From the NCBI RefSeq assembly GCF_001708305.1, contig NZ_CP016953.1, forward strand, positions 2,127,501 to 2,191,500: a stretch of DNA of 64,000 nt, read 5' to 3'. Source of the stretch: Streptococcus himalayensis (lineage in GTDB: Bacteria; Bacillota; Bacilli; Lactobacillales; Streptococcaceae). This document shows positions 36,519-44,488 of this stretch, piece by piece; within the stretch, counting starts at the first letter, position 1, and each line of letters opens with the position of its first letter. A model generated the notes under the pieces. The model saw only the letters and a program-made list of their open reading frames with translations, was not told where the DNA came from and ran no database searches. Made by a program: the position numbers and the translations under genes.

Positions 36519-36593
36519 CAGAAAATTCAATATTTTTAGAAAATTTTGTAAACTGAAACTTTCTTGATTATTTTCATATCAAAATTCTCTTTG

Positions 36594-36804
36594 TACTCAA
36601 ATAAAAGGTGTGAAATGCGTCAAAGATGCTACTGCCACAATGAGTAGAACGTCTAGCAGCACAACATAACTTTCTTGCGTCCGTAGGACCGTAAGTATCC
36701 AAGGACAGCCAAATCAGAGAGAATAACCTACTTCACCTGCTCTATTTTCTATCAAAAAATAGATAATTGAAGGCAAAATGTCTGTATTTGAAATTTAATG
36801 AGTA
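36594..36804. repeat. MITE-like repeat with TACTC/GAGTA ends, second family
   Basis: 211 bp bounded by TACTC and GAGTA but with an interior unlike the four RUP-like copies. It has a small hairpin GCGTCCGTAGGACCGTAAG around 36678. Its right end (ATTTGAAATTTAATGAGTA) resembles sequences ending at 6728 and starting near 39754. No gene. Confidence 0.5.
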
Positions 36805-36849
36805 TGACCTCGTTGAACACTCAATCGCTCTGCCCTTCTTCCTTTCCTA

Positions 36850-36907
36850 GAAAAAGAGCAGAAGCCGCCTCCACACTCTTTAGAATGTAAGGGGAACTTC
36901 TGCTCTT
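36850..36907 (-). terminator. Terminator after udk
   Basis: Long stem AAAGAGCAGAAG / CTTCTGCTCTTT starting right after the udk stop codon, followed by TTTTTC on the minus strand. Confidence 0.8.
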
Positions 36908-37546
36908 TTAGTTTTGGTCTCTTGCTTCTTCTAAAATCTTTGCGATTTTTGTCGTAATCAAATCAATAGCAACCGTATTGGACACCCCTTCTGGAATCAC
37001 AATATCCGCATAACGCTTGGTTGGTTCGATAAATTGATGATACATGGGTTTTACCACCCCTAGATACTGGGTAATGATACTATCAAGACTGCGACCACGC
37101 TCTTCCATATCTCGCTTAATCCGACGAATAATCCGCACATCATCATCCGTATCCACAAAAATCTTAATATCCATCAAATCACGTAGGCGTTTGTCTTCTA
37201 AGACAAGAATTCCCTCCACAATAAAGACATCTTGAGGCTCTTGACGATACGTTTTATCACTTCTAGTGTGCTCAGTATAATCATAGGTCGGAATGTCCAC
37301 CGGACGACCTTCTAACAACTCCTTTAATTGTCCAATCATTAAATCCGTATCAAAGGCCAAAGGATGGTCATAGTTGGTCTGGATTCGCTCTTCAAAAGTC
37401 AAATGGGATTGGTCTTTATAGTAGGAATCATGCTCAATCATGGCAATTTTTTCATTGGGAAAATTTGCCAAAATGGCACGAGAAACGCTGGTCTTTCCAC
37501 CACCAGAACCACCTGTCACTCCGATAATAATAGGTCTATTTTGCAT
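36908..37546 (-). CDS. udk: Uridine kinase
   Basis: 212 aa from ATG 37546 (GGAG six bases upstream), the usual Udk length. P-loop GGSGGGKT at residues 12-19, [12 protein letters not shown] and [11 protein letters not shown] for the nucleoside site, and [13 protein letters not shown] as the lid. Phosphorylates uridine and cytidine with ATP or GTP in pyrimidine salvage. Monocistronic; divergent from the oxidoreductase gene. Confidence 0.95.
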   Translation of the reverse strand: MQNRPIIIGVTGGSGGGKTSVSRAILANFPNEKIAMIEHDSYYKDQSHLTFEERIQTNYDHPLAFDTDLMIGQLKELLEGRPVDIPTYDYTEHTRSDKTYRQEPQDVFIVEGILVLEDKRLRDLMDIKIFVDTDDDVRIIRRIKRDMEERGRSLDSIITQYLGVVKPMYHQFIEPTKRYADIVIPEGVSNTVAIDLITTKIAKILEEARDQN

Positions 37547-37650
37547 CTGTCTCTCCAATATTTGTTATCCTATCTATTTTACCGCAAATCATGGTATAAT
37601 GGAAGAGTTAAATGGTAAATTCGCCATCATTACCCGAAAAGGAGCGATAT

Positions 37651-38652
37651 ATGTTACAACTTGGTATCATCGGAACAGGAGCTATTGCCCATCATTTCAT
37701 CGCAGCAGCTCATCAGACAAAACACTATCAATTAGCAGCCATCTATTCACGGACTATGGAAAGTGCTAAAGCCTTCGCTGAGCGGTATCAGCAATCGCTT
37801 CAGCTCTACACAGATATGGAGGAATTTCTAACGAGTACAATCGATATTCTCTATATTGCTAGTCCTAACTCTCTCCACCACGGGCAAGCCAAAGCGGCAC
37901 TTCTTGCTGGCAAACACGTCATCATTGAAAAACCTGCTGTCACTCGACCAGAAGAATGGGCTGATTTGGTGACAATCGCTAAAGAAAAGCAGGTCTTTGT
38001 TTTTGAAGCCGCTCGCAATTACCACGAACAGGCTTTTACCACCATCTCTGACTTTTTAGTGGATAAGGAGATCTGGGGAGCTCATTTTAGCTATGCCAAG
38101 TACTCGTCCAAAATGCCTGACCTCTTAGACGGAAAAACGCCAAATGTCTTTTCTAGTCAATTTGCGGGTGGTGCTCTCATGGACTTAGGGATCTATCCTG
38201 TATATGCCAGCGTTCGCCTTTTTGGTGCACCCATTTCTGCTCGCTATACCGCGCAACAATTGCCAAATACAGTTGACTTAAATGGTTCTGGACAGCTCAT
38301 GTATCCAAACTTCCAAGTAACCATTCAGACAGGAAAAAATATCCATAGTTCACTTCCTGCTGAAATTTATACCAATCAAGGGACGCTCGTCCTAGATACG
38401 ATTGAACATATCAGCTCAGCTATTTTCCACCCACTAAAAGGAGAAGCCGAAGTACTTGCCATCACGCAAGCTCCCCACACTATGCTAGAAGAAGCAAGGC
38501 AATTCGCGACCATGATTGAGCAGCCTCAGCCAGAACTCTATGAGAATTGGTTAGCCGCAGCACAAGCCGTCCACACTACTTTGTACCGTATGCGGCAAGA
38601 TGCCCAGATTTATTTTGAAGGAGAACCACATGAAAACGACACTTCCTGCTAG
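37651..38652 (+). CDS. Gfo/Idh/MocA family oxidoreductase
   Basis: 333 aa from ATG 37651 (AAGGAG upstream). N-terminal Rossmann fold GIIGTGAIAHHF, the family motif EKP in HVIIEKPAVT, and a C-terminal alpha/beta domain with GGALMDLGIYPVY. A TATAAT box sits about 55 bases upstream. NAD(P)-dependent reduction or oxidation of a sugar-like or inositol-like substrate is expected but unidentified. Its last 23 bases overlap the helicase gene, so the pair is cotranscribed. Confidence 0.87.
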   Translation: MLQLGIIGTGAIAHHFIAAAHQTKHYQLAAIYSRTMESAKAFAERYQQSLQLYTDMEEFLTSTIDILYIASPNSLHHGQAKAALLAGKHVIIEKPAVTRPEEWADLVTIAKEKQVFVFEAARNYHEQAFTTISDFLVDKEIWGAHFSYAKYSSKMPDLLDGKTPNVFSSQFAGGALMDLGIYPVYASVRLFGAPISARYTAQQLPNTVDLNGSGQLMYPNFQVTIQTGKNIHSSLPAEIYTNQGTLVLDTIEHISSAIFHPLKGEAEVLAITQAPHTMLEEARQFATMIEQPQPELYENWLAAAQAVHTTLYRMRQDAQIYFEGEPHENDTSC

Positions 38653-39712
38653 TTGGCAACATCAACTGGAACACCTTGGCTTTACGAGCTTTACTGCAAT
38701 TCAAGAACAGCTCTTTGAACCCATTAGAAGCGGAGAAACCGTTCTTGGCATTAGCCCAACTGGAACCGGTAAAACCTTGGCCTATTTGCTCCCTAGCCTT
38801 TTGAATCTTCAGCCGAAAAAAGCCCAGCAATTACTCATTTTAGCGCCCAATACAGAGCTAGCCGGTCAAATTTTTGATGTTTGTAAGACCTGGGCGGAAC
38901 TCATAGGGCTTCAGACGCAACTATTCCTCTCTGGCTCTAGCCAAAAGCGACAAATCGAACGCTTGAAAAAAGGGCCTGAAATCTTGATTGGTACGCCGGG
39001 GCGGATTTTTGAGCTGATTAAACTCAAGAAAATCAAGATGATGAATGTCACTACCATTGTCCTCGATGAATTTGACCAATTACTCAGCGATTCTCAATAT
39101 CCTTTTGTAGATAAAATTTGTCGCTATGCACCACGCGACCACCAGTTGATTTACATGAGTGCAACGAATAAGGTCGATGTGGACAAATTAGCTCCCAATA
39201 CCCGCACCATTGCGATTGACAATCTGGAATTAACCAATATCCAGCATTTCTATCTCCAAGTAGAAAAGCGAGAAAAAGTCGAATTACTACGCAAACTTGC
39301 CCATGTAGAAGATTTCCGTGGTCTTGTCTTTTTCAATTCCTTATCTGATCTTGGAAGCGCTGAGGAAAAATTGCAATACCGTGATATCGAAGCCGTTTCT
39401 CTTGCTAGCGATGTCAATGTCAAGTTTCGCAAGGTTATTTTGGAAAAATTCAAAGACCATGCCCTTACGCTACTTCTTGCAACCGATTTGGTAGCACGAG
39501 GAATCGATATTGATACCCTTGAATGCGTTGTGAATTACGAAGTTCCGCGCGACCAAGAAACCTATACCCACCGTGCGGGACGAACTGGCCGTATGGGGCA
39601 AGATGGCTTTGTCATCACCCTCATCAGTCATCCAGAAGAACTCAAATCGCTCAAAAAATATGCCTCGGTACAAGAAATCTTTCTCAAAAATCAACGCTTA
39701 TATGTGAGCTAG
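38630..39712 (+). CDS. DEAD-box-family RNA helicase with DEFD motif II
   Basis: 360 aa from ATG 38630 (GAAGGAG upstream, within the end of the previous gene). A minimal two-domain helicase without extra tails: motif I SPTGTGKT at 42-49, GTPGR, motif II DEFD at 146-149 in place of DEAD, SAT at 177-179, and C-terminal ARGIDIDTL and HRAGRTGRMGQ. DEFD still supplies the Asp-Glu pair. The streptococcal group of this size lacks a settled role; ribosome assembly or mRNA turnover are usual for the family. Confidence 0.88.
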   Translation: MKTTLPASWQHQLEHLGFTSFTAIQEQLFEPIRSGETVLGISPTGTGKTLAYLLPSLLNLQPKKAQQLLILAPNTELAGQIFDVCKTWAELIGLQTQLFLSGSSQKRQIERLKKGPEILIGTPGRIFELIKLKKIKMMNVTTIVLDEFDQLLSDSQYPFVDKICRYAPRDHQLIYMSATNKVDVDKLAPNTRTIAIDNLELTNIQHFYLQVEKREKVELLRKLAHVEDFRGLVFFNSLSDLGSAEEKLQYRDIEAVSLASDVNVKFRKVILEKFKDHALTLLLATDLVARGIDIDTLECVVNYEVPRDQETYTHRAGRTGRMGQDGFVITLISHPEELKSLKKYASVQEIFLKNQRLYVS

Positions 39713-39914
39713 AAAAGTTTGAAGTCGTAGATTATCCGATACTTACGACTATGAAGCATCATTTATACTCATTTAATTTCAAACATAATCATTTGATCTA
39801 TCAATATCTATTTTTGATCTAAAATGACGTAGGTTTAATGCCTCAAAGACGAGTTTTTTCAGTCGATGAAAAGGATAGTCATAAAAAGAGAGCATTTATG
39901 TCCGAACGATCTGA
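39713..39914. other. Intergenic region with a partial repeat end
   Basis: No gene seen. TACTCATTTAATTTCAAA from 39754 matches the inverted repeat ends at 6728 and 36804, but no matching right end is found. Confidence 0.4.
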
Positions 39915-40017
39915 TACTCGTCAAAAATCACAATCTGACGTCCTTAACTCACCTTTCTGAACTCTAGTTCTACCTGCGATTTCACTGCCTAGTCAGATTT
40001 TGATTTTTTATAAAGTA
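39915..40017. repeat. RUP-like intergenic MITE, short form, copy D
   Basis: 103 bp. The left end is TACTCGTCAAAAATCACAAT and the right end mirrors it (GATTTTTTATAAAGTA). The interior is shared with copy C: TTAACTCACCTT, then CTAGTTCTACCTGCGATTTC. Inverted relative to copies A and B. Confidence 0.8.
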
Positions 40018-40028
40018 TAAGAAAGCAG

Positions 40029-40065
40029 CAAAAATGCCTCGCCAAATCTCTGGCGGGGCGTTTTT
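40029..40065. terminator. Bidirectional terminator between the helicase and gloA
   Basis: AAAATGCCTCGCCA / TGGCGGGGCGTTTT stem with a short loop and T tracts on both strands, suited to end transcripts arriving from either side. Confidence 0.75.
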
Positions 40066-40081
40066 GTGACTTTTGAAATCT

Positions 40082-40109
40082 AAAAAGAGAGAACCAATTT
40101 CGTCCTCTC
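40082..40109 (-). terminator. Terminator after gloA
   Basis: GAGAGGAC / GTTCTCTC stem followed by TTTTTA on the minus strand. Confidence 0.6.
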
Positions 40110-40161
40110 CAGAATCGAACACTTCTTCAAGCTACTACGCTTGACCAGCAATCAAAATAGA

Positions 40162-40542
40162 TTACTTTTCACGGATGACTTCAACCTTGTAGCCATCTGG
40201 ATCTTTGACAAAATAATAATTTGGCGGATTTCCTGGCAATCCTTTTGGTTCTGTCACTTCGTAACCTTTTTCGCTATGCTCTCTGTGCAAGCCTTCCAAA
40301 TCAGGTGTGCTAAGTGCCACATGGGCAAAGCCATCTCCAATCACATACGGACCGTGATCGTAATTATAGGTCAATTCTAGCTCATAGTCATCCCCATCCA
40401 GTCCCAAATAAACAATGGTAAATTGATAATCTGGAAAATCCTTACGGCGCAATTCCTTGAATCCAAAAGCATCCTCATAAAATGCGATTGATTTTTCTAA
40501 ATTTTCCACCCGCAAACAGGTGTGCAACATTTTACTAGCCAT
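40162..40542 (-). CDS. gloA: Lactoylglutathione lyase (glyoxalase I)
   Basis: 126 aa, the bacterial GloA length. VOC-fold repeats with metal ligands in MLHTCLRV (His), ELELTYN (Glu), FAHVALS (His) and YKVEVI (Glu). It detoxifies methylglyoxal, the hemithioacetal being isomerised to lactoylglutathione. GGAGG precedes the ATG. Appears monocistronic. Confidence 0.92.
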   Translation of the reverse strand: MASKMLHTCLRVENLEKSIAFYEDAFGFKELRRKDFPDYQFTIVYLGLDGDDYELELTYNYDHGPYVIGDGFAHVALSTPDLEGLHREHSEKGYEVTEPKGLPGNPPNYYFVKDPDGYKVEVIREK

Positions 40543-40690
40543 CTTATCCTCCGTTTATGCATAGTTCTAGTTCCATTATACCTTAAAACTGGAAAATTGG
40601 CTGAGTTGACGATTGTAGCCCTCATTTTGATTAGAAATAGCATTTAACAAATAGAAACTTTTATATTTTGGCCGGCCCAGCAATTTCATC

Positions 40691-41101
40691 TCACCCTTTT
40701 GGCAGCAATGCAGCTAAATATGGTACATAGAGCTCATCTTTTAGTTCCTTCAATGACTCAATCCAGCGATAGTCACTGTGCTCCTCTGGATCTAAGATAA
40801 TAGGACGCTCCGAGACGAGTGTCGCTTCGTAAACTAAGCGGGTAAAAACGAGTTTCTTTTCCTCATCTACATTACTATCTTCATGCACAATAGCCCCTAG
40901 TTGTACATCTTGATTGACCTCTTCCATACTCTCTCGTCGAGCAGCTTTTCTGGGTAATTCTAAGTATTCTACTCTGCCGCCTGGAATATCGTAATAACCA
41001 GGATAGGTATTGACCTCACCTCGTTTTATCATGGAACGTTTGATCACTAAATAGCGTCCCTGATGTTTCAGCAACGCATGGGCAATTAATTGGACACTCA
41101 T
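40691..41101 (-). CDS. Nudix hydrolase
   Basis: 136 aa with a recognisable Nudix box GGRVEYLE...AARRESMEEVNQD around residues 41-65 (G-x5-E-x7-REx2EE, with Asn-Gln in place of the last Gly). Pyrophosphohydrolase of an unknown nucleotide-type substrate. It starts 8 bases after the threonine-aldolase stop with AGGTGA upstream, so the two share a transcript. Confidence 0.87.
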   Translation of the reverse strand: MSVQLIAHALLKHQGRYLVIKRSMIKRGEVNTYPGYYDIPGGRVEYLELPRKAARRESMEEVNQDVQLGAIVHEDSNVDEEKKLVFTRLVYEATLVSERPIILDPEEHSDYRWIESLKELKDELYVPYLAALLPKG

Positions 41102-41109
41102 ACTATCAC

Positions 41110-42135
41110 CTATAATAATCTTTGTAACTCTTCTAAATCTTGCTCTGTCGTAGACCAGCTGGTTGCCAAGCGAACAACTACATGATTTTCATCATAAGTC
41201 TCCCAAAATCCCATAGCAACCTCTTTTGACAATTCTTTGTAGTGAGCATTCTCTAAAATAACAAACTGTTGATTGGTTGGAGATTCTAAAAAGAAAGTAT
41301 ATCCTTTTTCTGTGAGTATCTCTTTCAAACGCTCCGTCTTCTCCATCACCGTTTGCCCGATTTTCAGATATAAATCATCGGTAAAGAAACGATCAAATTG
41401 CACCCCTAATAAGCGCCCTTTCGCTAGCAAGGCTCCATGCTGTTTGACAATCGTAGGAAATCGTTTTGGGGAACTGTCTTTAGAAAAGACAACAGCTTCG
41501 CCGCACAAAGCTCCCATTTTTGTGCCACCGATGTAAAATACATCTGCTACATGTGCTAAATCTGCCAAGGTCACATCATTCATCGGACTTGCCAAACCAT
41601 ACCCCAAACGAGCCCCATCAATGAACAGTGGAATCTCATACCTTCGACAAACTCCTGCTATTTCTGTAAGCTCGTGCTTTGTATAAAGAGTTCCGTATTC
41701 TGTAGGGAAAGAAAGATAAACCATCCCAGGATACACCATGTGGGCATGATTGGCATCCTTATAAAAATTTTCCAAATAGGTTTCCACTTGCCGTGCAGAA
41801 ATTTTCCCATATTCGTGAGGGAGGGTGAGCACCTTGTGTCCGGCAAACTCAATGGCTCCTGCCTCATGCACACTAATATGCCCTGTATCTGCTGCAATCA
41901 CTCCTTCATAGGACTGCAAAAGGCTATCAATGACAATTTGATTGGTCTGTGTTCCTCCAGTCAAAAAGAACACTTCCGCATCTGGAGCCTGACAGGCGAC
42001 TCGAATCTTATCCTTAGCCCGTTCGCTATACTGATCAAAACCATACCCTGCCAATCCCTCGTCATTGGTGTCCACTAAGGCTTGCAATAAATCCTTATGA
42101 ACACCCCTGTTATAATCATTTTCAAAATGAATCAT
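41110..42135 (-). CDS. Low-specificity threonine aldolase / beta-eliminating lyase family
   Basis: 341 aa from ATG 42135 behind AAAAGGAG; longer readings run into the tRNA gene. PLP fold type I: FLTGGTQTNQ for phosphate binding, FIDGARLGYG with the cofactor Asp, and Lys in YIGGTKMGALCG as the Schiff-base residue. Cleaves L-threonine or allo-threonine to glycine and acetaldehyde. Located just after the tRNA-Arg gene and its terminator. Confidence 0.88.
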   Translation of the reverse strand: MIHFENDYNRGVHKDLLQALVDTNDEGLAGYGFDQYSERAKDKIRVACQAPDAEVFFLTGGTQTNQIVIDSLLQSYEGVIAADTGHISVHEAGAIEFAGHKVLTLPHEYGKISARQVETYLENFYKDANHAHMVYPGMVYLSFPTEYGTLYTKHELTEIAGVCRRYEIPLFIDGARLGYGLASPMNDVTLADLAHVADVFYIGGTKMGALCGEAVVFSKDSSPKRFPTIVKQHGALLAKGRLLGVQFDRFFTDDLYLKIGQTVMEKTERLKEILTEKGYTFFLESPTNQQFVILENAHYKELSKEVAMGFWETYDENHVVVRLATSWSTTEQDLEELQRLL

Positions 42136-42168
42136 CTCAACTCCTTTTTCTACATCCGTTCGTAGCTT

Positions 42169-42207
42169 AAAAAAAAAATAGAAAAGCCTTGCAAGACAAG
42201 ACTTTTC
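42169..42207 (-). terminator. Terminator after tRNA-Arg
   Basis: 11-bp stem GAAAAGTCTTG / CAAGGCTTTTC followed on the minus strand by a TATTTTTTTTTT run, 8 bases downstream of the tRNA 3' end. Confidence 0.85.
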
Positions 42208-42214
42208 CAAAGTA

Positions 42215-42286
42215 TCCACCCTGAGAGAATCGAACTCCCATCTCAAGAACCGGAATCTTACGTGATATCCATTACACTAAGGGTGG
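42215..42286 (-). tRNA. tRNA-Arg (anticodon CCG)
   Basis: 72 nt. Acceptor stem CCACCCT / AGGGTGG with discriminator A, anticodon stem TAAGA / TCTTG around loop TTCCGGT (anticodon CCG), and T-arm GGGAG-TTCGATT-CTCTC. CCA is not encoded. Followed by its own terminator. Confidence 0.95.
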
Positions 42287-42453
42287 CAACTCCATTATTA
42301 TACCGAATTTTTTAAAAAATAACAAGTCTAATCCCCAATGAAAATCAAAAATAATTAAAATTTTACAAGAAGATTATTGCCAATCATGATAGTAAGGCAA
42401 GTCTAGTTTCCTTTATCAACGATATCATGACATGAAATCAAAGCAGTACATTT

Positions 42454-42573
42454 ATGGTATATTCACTAGATTTTCGTAAAAAAATTCTCCATCATTACGA
42501 GACAACCGGTAATATTTCTGAAGCAGTTAAGAATTTGTATTCACACCGTCCCAAGGTCTTTAAAATACGATGA
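42454..42573 (+). pseudogene. N-terminal remnant of an IS630-family transposase
   Basis: 39 codons: MVYSLDFRKKILHHYE, then TTGNISEAVK. This is the typical start of IS630-type transposases (helix-turn-helix), after which the frame leaves homology and stops. No DDE domain follows. IS630 elements are the usual movers of RUP-type MITEs, four of which are in this window. Confidence 0.75.
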
Positions 42574-42604
42574 ATATGTGATAATTTCACAAAAGAGAGC
42601 TCTG

Positions 42605-42633
42605 TTGACACTAATTTTCATAAAAGTTATAGT
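42605..42633 (+). promoter_or_regulatory. Promoter of the 19-aa ORF unit
   Basis: TTGACA (42605-42610) and TATAGT (42628-42633) with a 17-base spacer. Confidence 0.7.
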
Positions 42634-42667
42634 ATCATGAAATTTCATTGTAATGTAGAGGAAAACC

Positions 42668-42727
42668 ATGATAAACCAGCACTTATATGGAAATATTTCA
42701 AAAAAAATGCATGTAGCTAGAACCTAA
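42668..42727 (+). CDS. 19-aa ORF ending inside a hairpin (leader-peptide-like)
   Basis: ATG 42668 follows TAGAGGAAAACC. The product is MINQHLYGNISKKMHVART. Its last six codons form the left arm and loop of the hairpin at 42704-42740. Promoter, ribosome site, ORF and hairpin in this order look like a translation-dependent attenuator, as for cat or erm leaders. However, no gene follows on the plus strand; either the target has been lost or the unit is a free-standing small RNA/peptide. Confidence 0.45.
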   Translation: MINQHLYGNISKKMHVART

Positions 42728-42740
42728 TTACATGCATTTT
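42704..42740 (+). terminator. Perfect 12-bp hairpin overlapping the 19-aa ORF
   Basis: AAAATGCATGTA / TACATGCATTTT with a 13-base loop, then CTTC. It could work as an intrinsic terminator or attenuator. Confidence 0.6.
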
Positions 42741-42776
42741 CTTCGTGCATACAGCGTGATGTGGAAGCACCCGCCA

Positions 42777-42818
42777 TTGACAGCCTCTTTTCGTGATGTA
42801 TAATATCGCAATTCACGA
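42777..42818 (+). promoter_or_regulatory. Second promoter with operator-like inverted repeat
   Basis: TTGACA (42777-42782), 16-base spacer, TATAAT (42799-42804). An inverted repeat TCGTGA (42791-42796) / TCACGA (42813-42818) straddles the -10. No ORF follows; a weak hairpin with T6 at 43000-43028 could end a transcript of about 210 bases. Confidence 0.45.
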
Positions 42819-43028
42819 GTTCTCATTTAGACCATTTATAGGCACGGTGGTTTGAGAAATAGAAAGCCAGTTTGCCTCATTCTTGAGCCGTTAAATCAGT
42901 ATCATATAGAGGGTGCCATTTTCAAGATACTAATATGCAACTAGAAATATCTAGCAAGGGACTGTTATTCATGCCCTACATAGACTAGCTAGGCCATCAG
43001 ACAAAGACTATAAACGTTTGTCAGTTTT

Positions 43029-44390
43029 TTACGGTTGATAATGACTATAATAGCACTGATGCGGGAGCAAGTTCTCTTGGAATAATTCACTAACGGTTAC
43101 AAAGGTATAGCCATTTTCTTTCAGGTATTCTAACACAGATGGCAAAGCATCAATCGTTGTCTGATGAATGTCATGCATTAGAATGACCGAGCCTGGCTGC
43201 GTCTTACGAACTTCGCGCATAATAGCTGCTGTATTATGCGTTTTCCAATCCAGAGTATCGACATCCCAAAGCATGAAAGATACATTGACCGCATTTTGAA
43301 CGGCTTGATTAATGGAACCGTACGGCGGACGCATGGTGCGGGGAGCTTCTCCTATCACAGCCTGTAAAGCAGCCTGCGTATCAGAAATTTCCTGCACAGC
43401 CTGATTTAAAGGAATAGCCGTCAATTGAGGATGATTCCAACTATGATTTCCAATTTCATGGCCGGCAGCCTTTACTTGCTTAATGAGCTTTTCATTTCCA
43501 GCTACCTTCTTACCCAGCATATAAAATGTTGCTTTTGCATGATACTTGGCAAGAATTTCCAAGGCTTGTGGAGTCGTTTCAGGGCTCGGACCATCATCAA
43601 AAGTCAAGGCGACTAGTTTTCGATCTTTCTTTTCTTGGTAGGCTTGATAAGCTGTTAATTCATCTCCCATGAGAGCATCCGTATCAATCACATCATAGAA
43701 ATTCGCAAAGGGAACGTTGACAGTTCCTTCTTTTGCTAGATCAATCTCAAATTGACCTTGCTGGTAACGATAGATCCAATTTTCTAAAGGCGTCTCATCT
43801 AAGGTAGCCATGATTTCTTCAAGCAGAGTTGAATCTAGCTGTTTCTTAGTCAATTCTTCTCGAATTTTCTCTAAAAAAATGAGTTTTGCGGTATAAGGTT
43901 CTGTAAATAGGTGATTAAGATGCAAAATTCCTTCGTCGGCCCCAGTATTCAAAAGAAGGCTTCCAAATTCCTCTTCCTTCTCTTTTTCGACATTTTTATC
44001 AACAGGGTAAACTTTCGCTTTTAAGGTGACTTGCTGGCTCTTTTTAAATGGACCATCTCCCACTTCAGCATAATAAAACCGTAAAGCTGTTGGAGCCACG
44101 TGCCCTTTTGCCTGAGGGAGTTCTTGAATTATCTGGAGCATTTGCTCCTTGATGAGATTTTTGGTTTTACCAGCTGTTTTCGGGTAATAGGCTGTTACAT
44201 ACTGGGTCCCAACGAGGCCACTATGCTTTTCTGTTCCCTTTTTGTCCTCTTTCTGATCCATTTGCTGAATGGTTTTGGTGATAGACTCTTGACGCTGATA
44301 ATCCTGCCATTTGCGATGTAAGAGGTAGCCACCCCCTATCATCACAGCAATCAAGAACACATTCAACAAAAGTAATAATCCTTTTTTCAC
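43029..44390 (-). CDS. pgdA: Peptidoglycan N-acetylglucosamine deacetylase
   Basis: 453 aa, with GTG start behind GAGGTGA. One N-terminal membrane anchor (residues 4-24), an extracellular region of about 230 residues, then a NodB domain. Its motifs are in order: TFDDGPSPETT (catalytic Asp and metal Asp), HSWNHP (metal His pair), RPPYGS, WDVDTLDW and ILMHDIH. Matches streptococcal PgdA, which removes acetyl groups from glycan GlcNAc and gives lysozyme resistance. Confidence 0.92.
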   Translation of the reverse strand: MKKGLLLLLNVFLIAVMIGGGYLLHRKWQDYQRQESITKTIQQMDQKEDKKGTEKHSGLVGTQYVTAYYPKTAGKTKNLIKEQMLQIIQELPQAKGHVAPTALRFYYAEVGDGPFKKSQQVTLKAKVYPVDKNVEKEKEEEFGSLLLNTGADEGILHLNHLFTEPYTAKLIFLEKIREELTKKQLDSTLLEEIMATLDETPLENWIYRYQQGQFEIDLAKEGTVNVPFANFYDVIDTDALMGDELTAYQAYQEKKDRKLVALTFDDGPSPETTPQALEILAKYHAKATFYMLGKKVAGNEKLIKQVKAAGHEIGNHSWNHPQLTAIPLNQAVQEISDTQAALQAVIGEAPRTMRPPYGSINQAVQNAVNVSFMLWDVDTLDWKTHNTAAIMREVRKTQPGSVILMHDIHQTTIDALPSVLEYLKENGYTFVTVSELFQENLLPHQCYYSHYQP

Positions 44391-44488
44391 ACGCTCACCT
44401 CTTTCCCTTTTATTATATCAGATTTTTTTGCTACTTTCAAAAAGGAAGAAAAAAATTCCCATTTTCTTCTCTAGAAAATAGAAATGCT

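Noticed and set aside
42136..42246. N-terminal extension of the threonine aldolase
   Set aside because: It reads through the tRNA-Arg gene and its terminator; ATG 42135 has AAAAGGAG.
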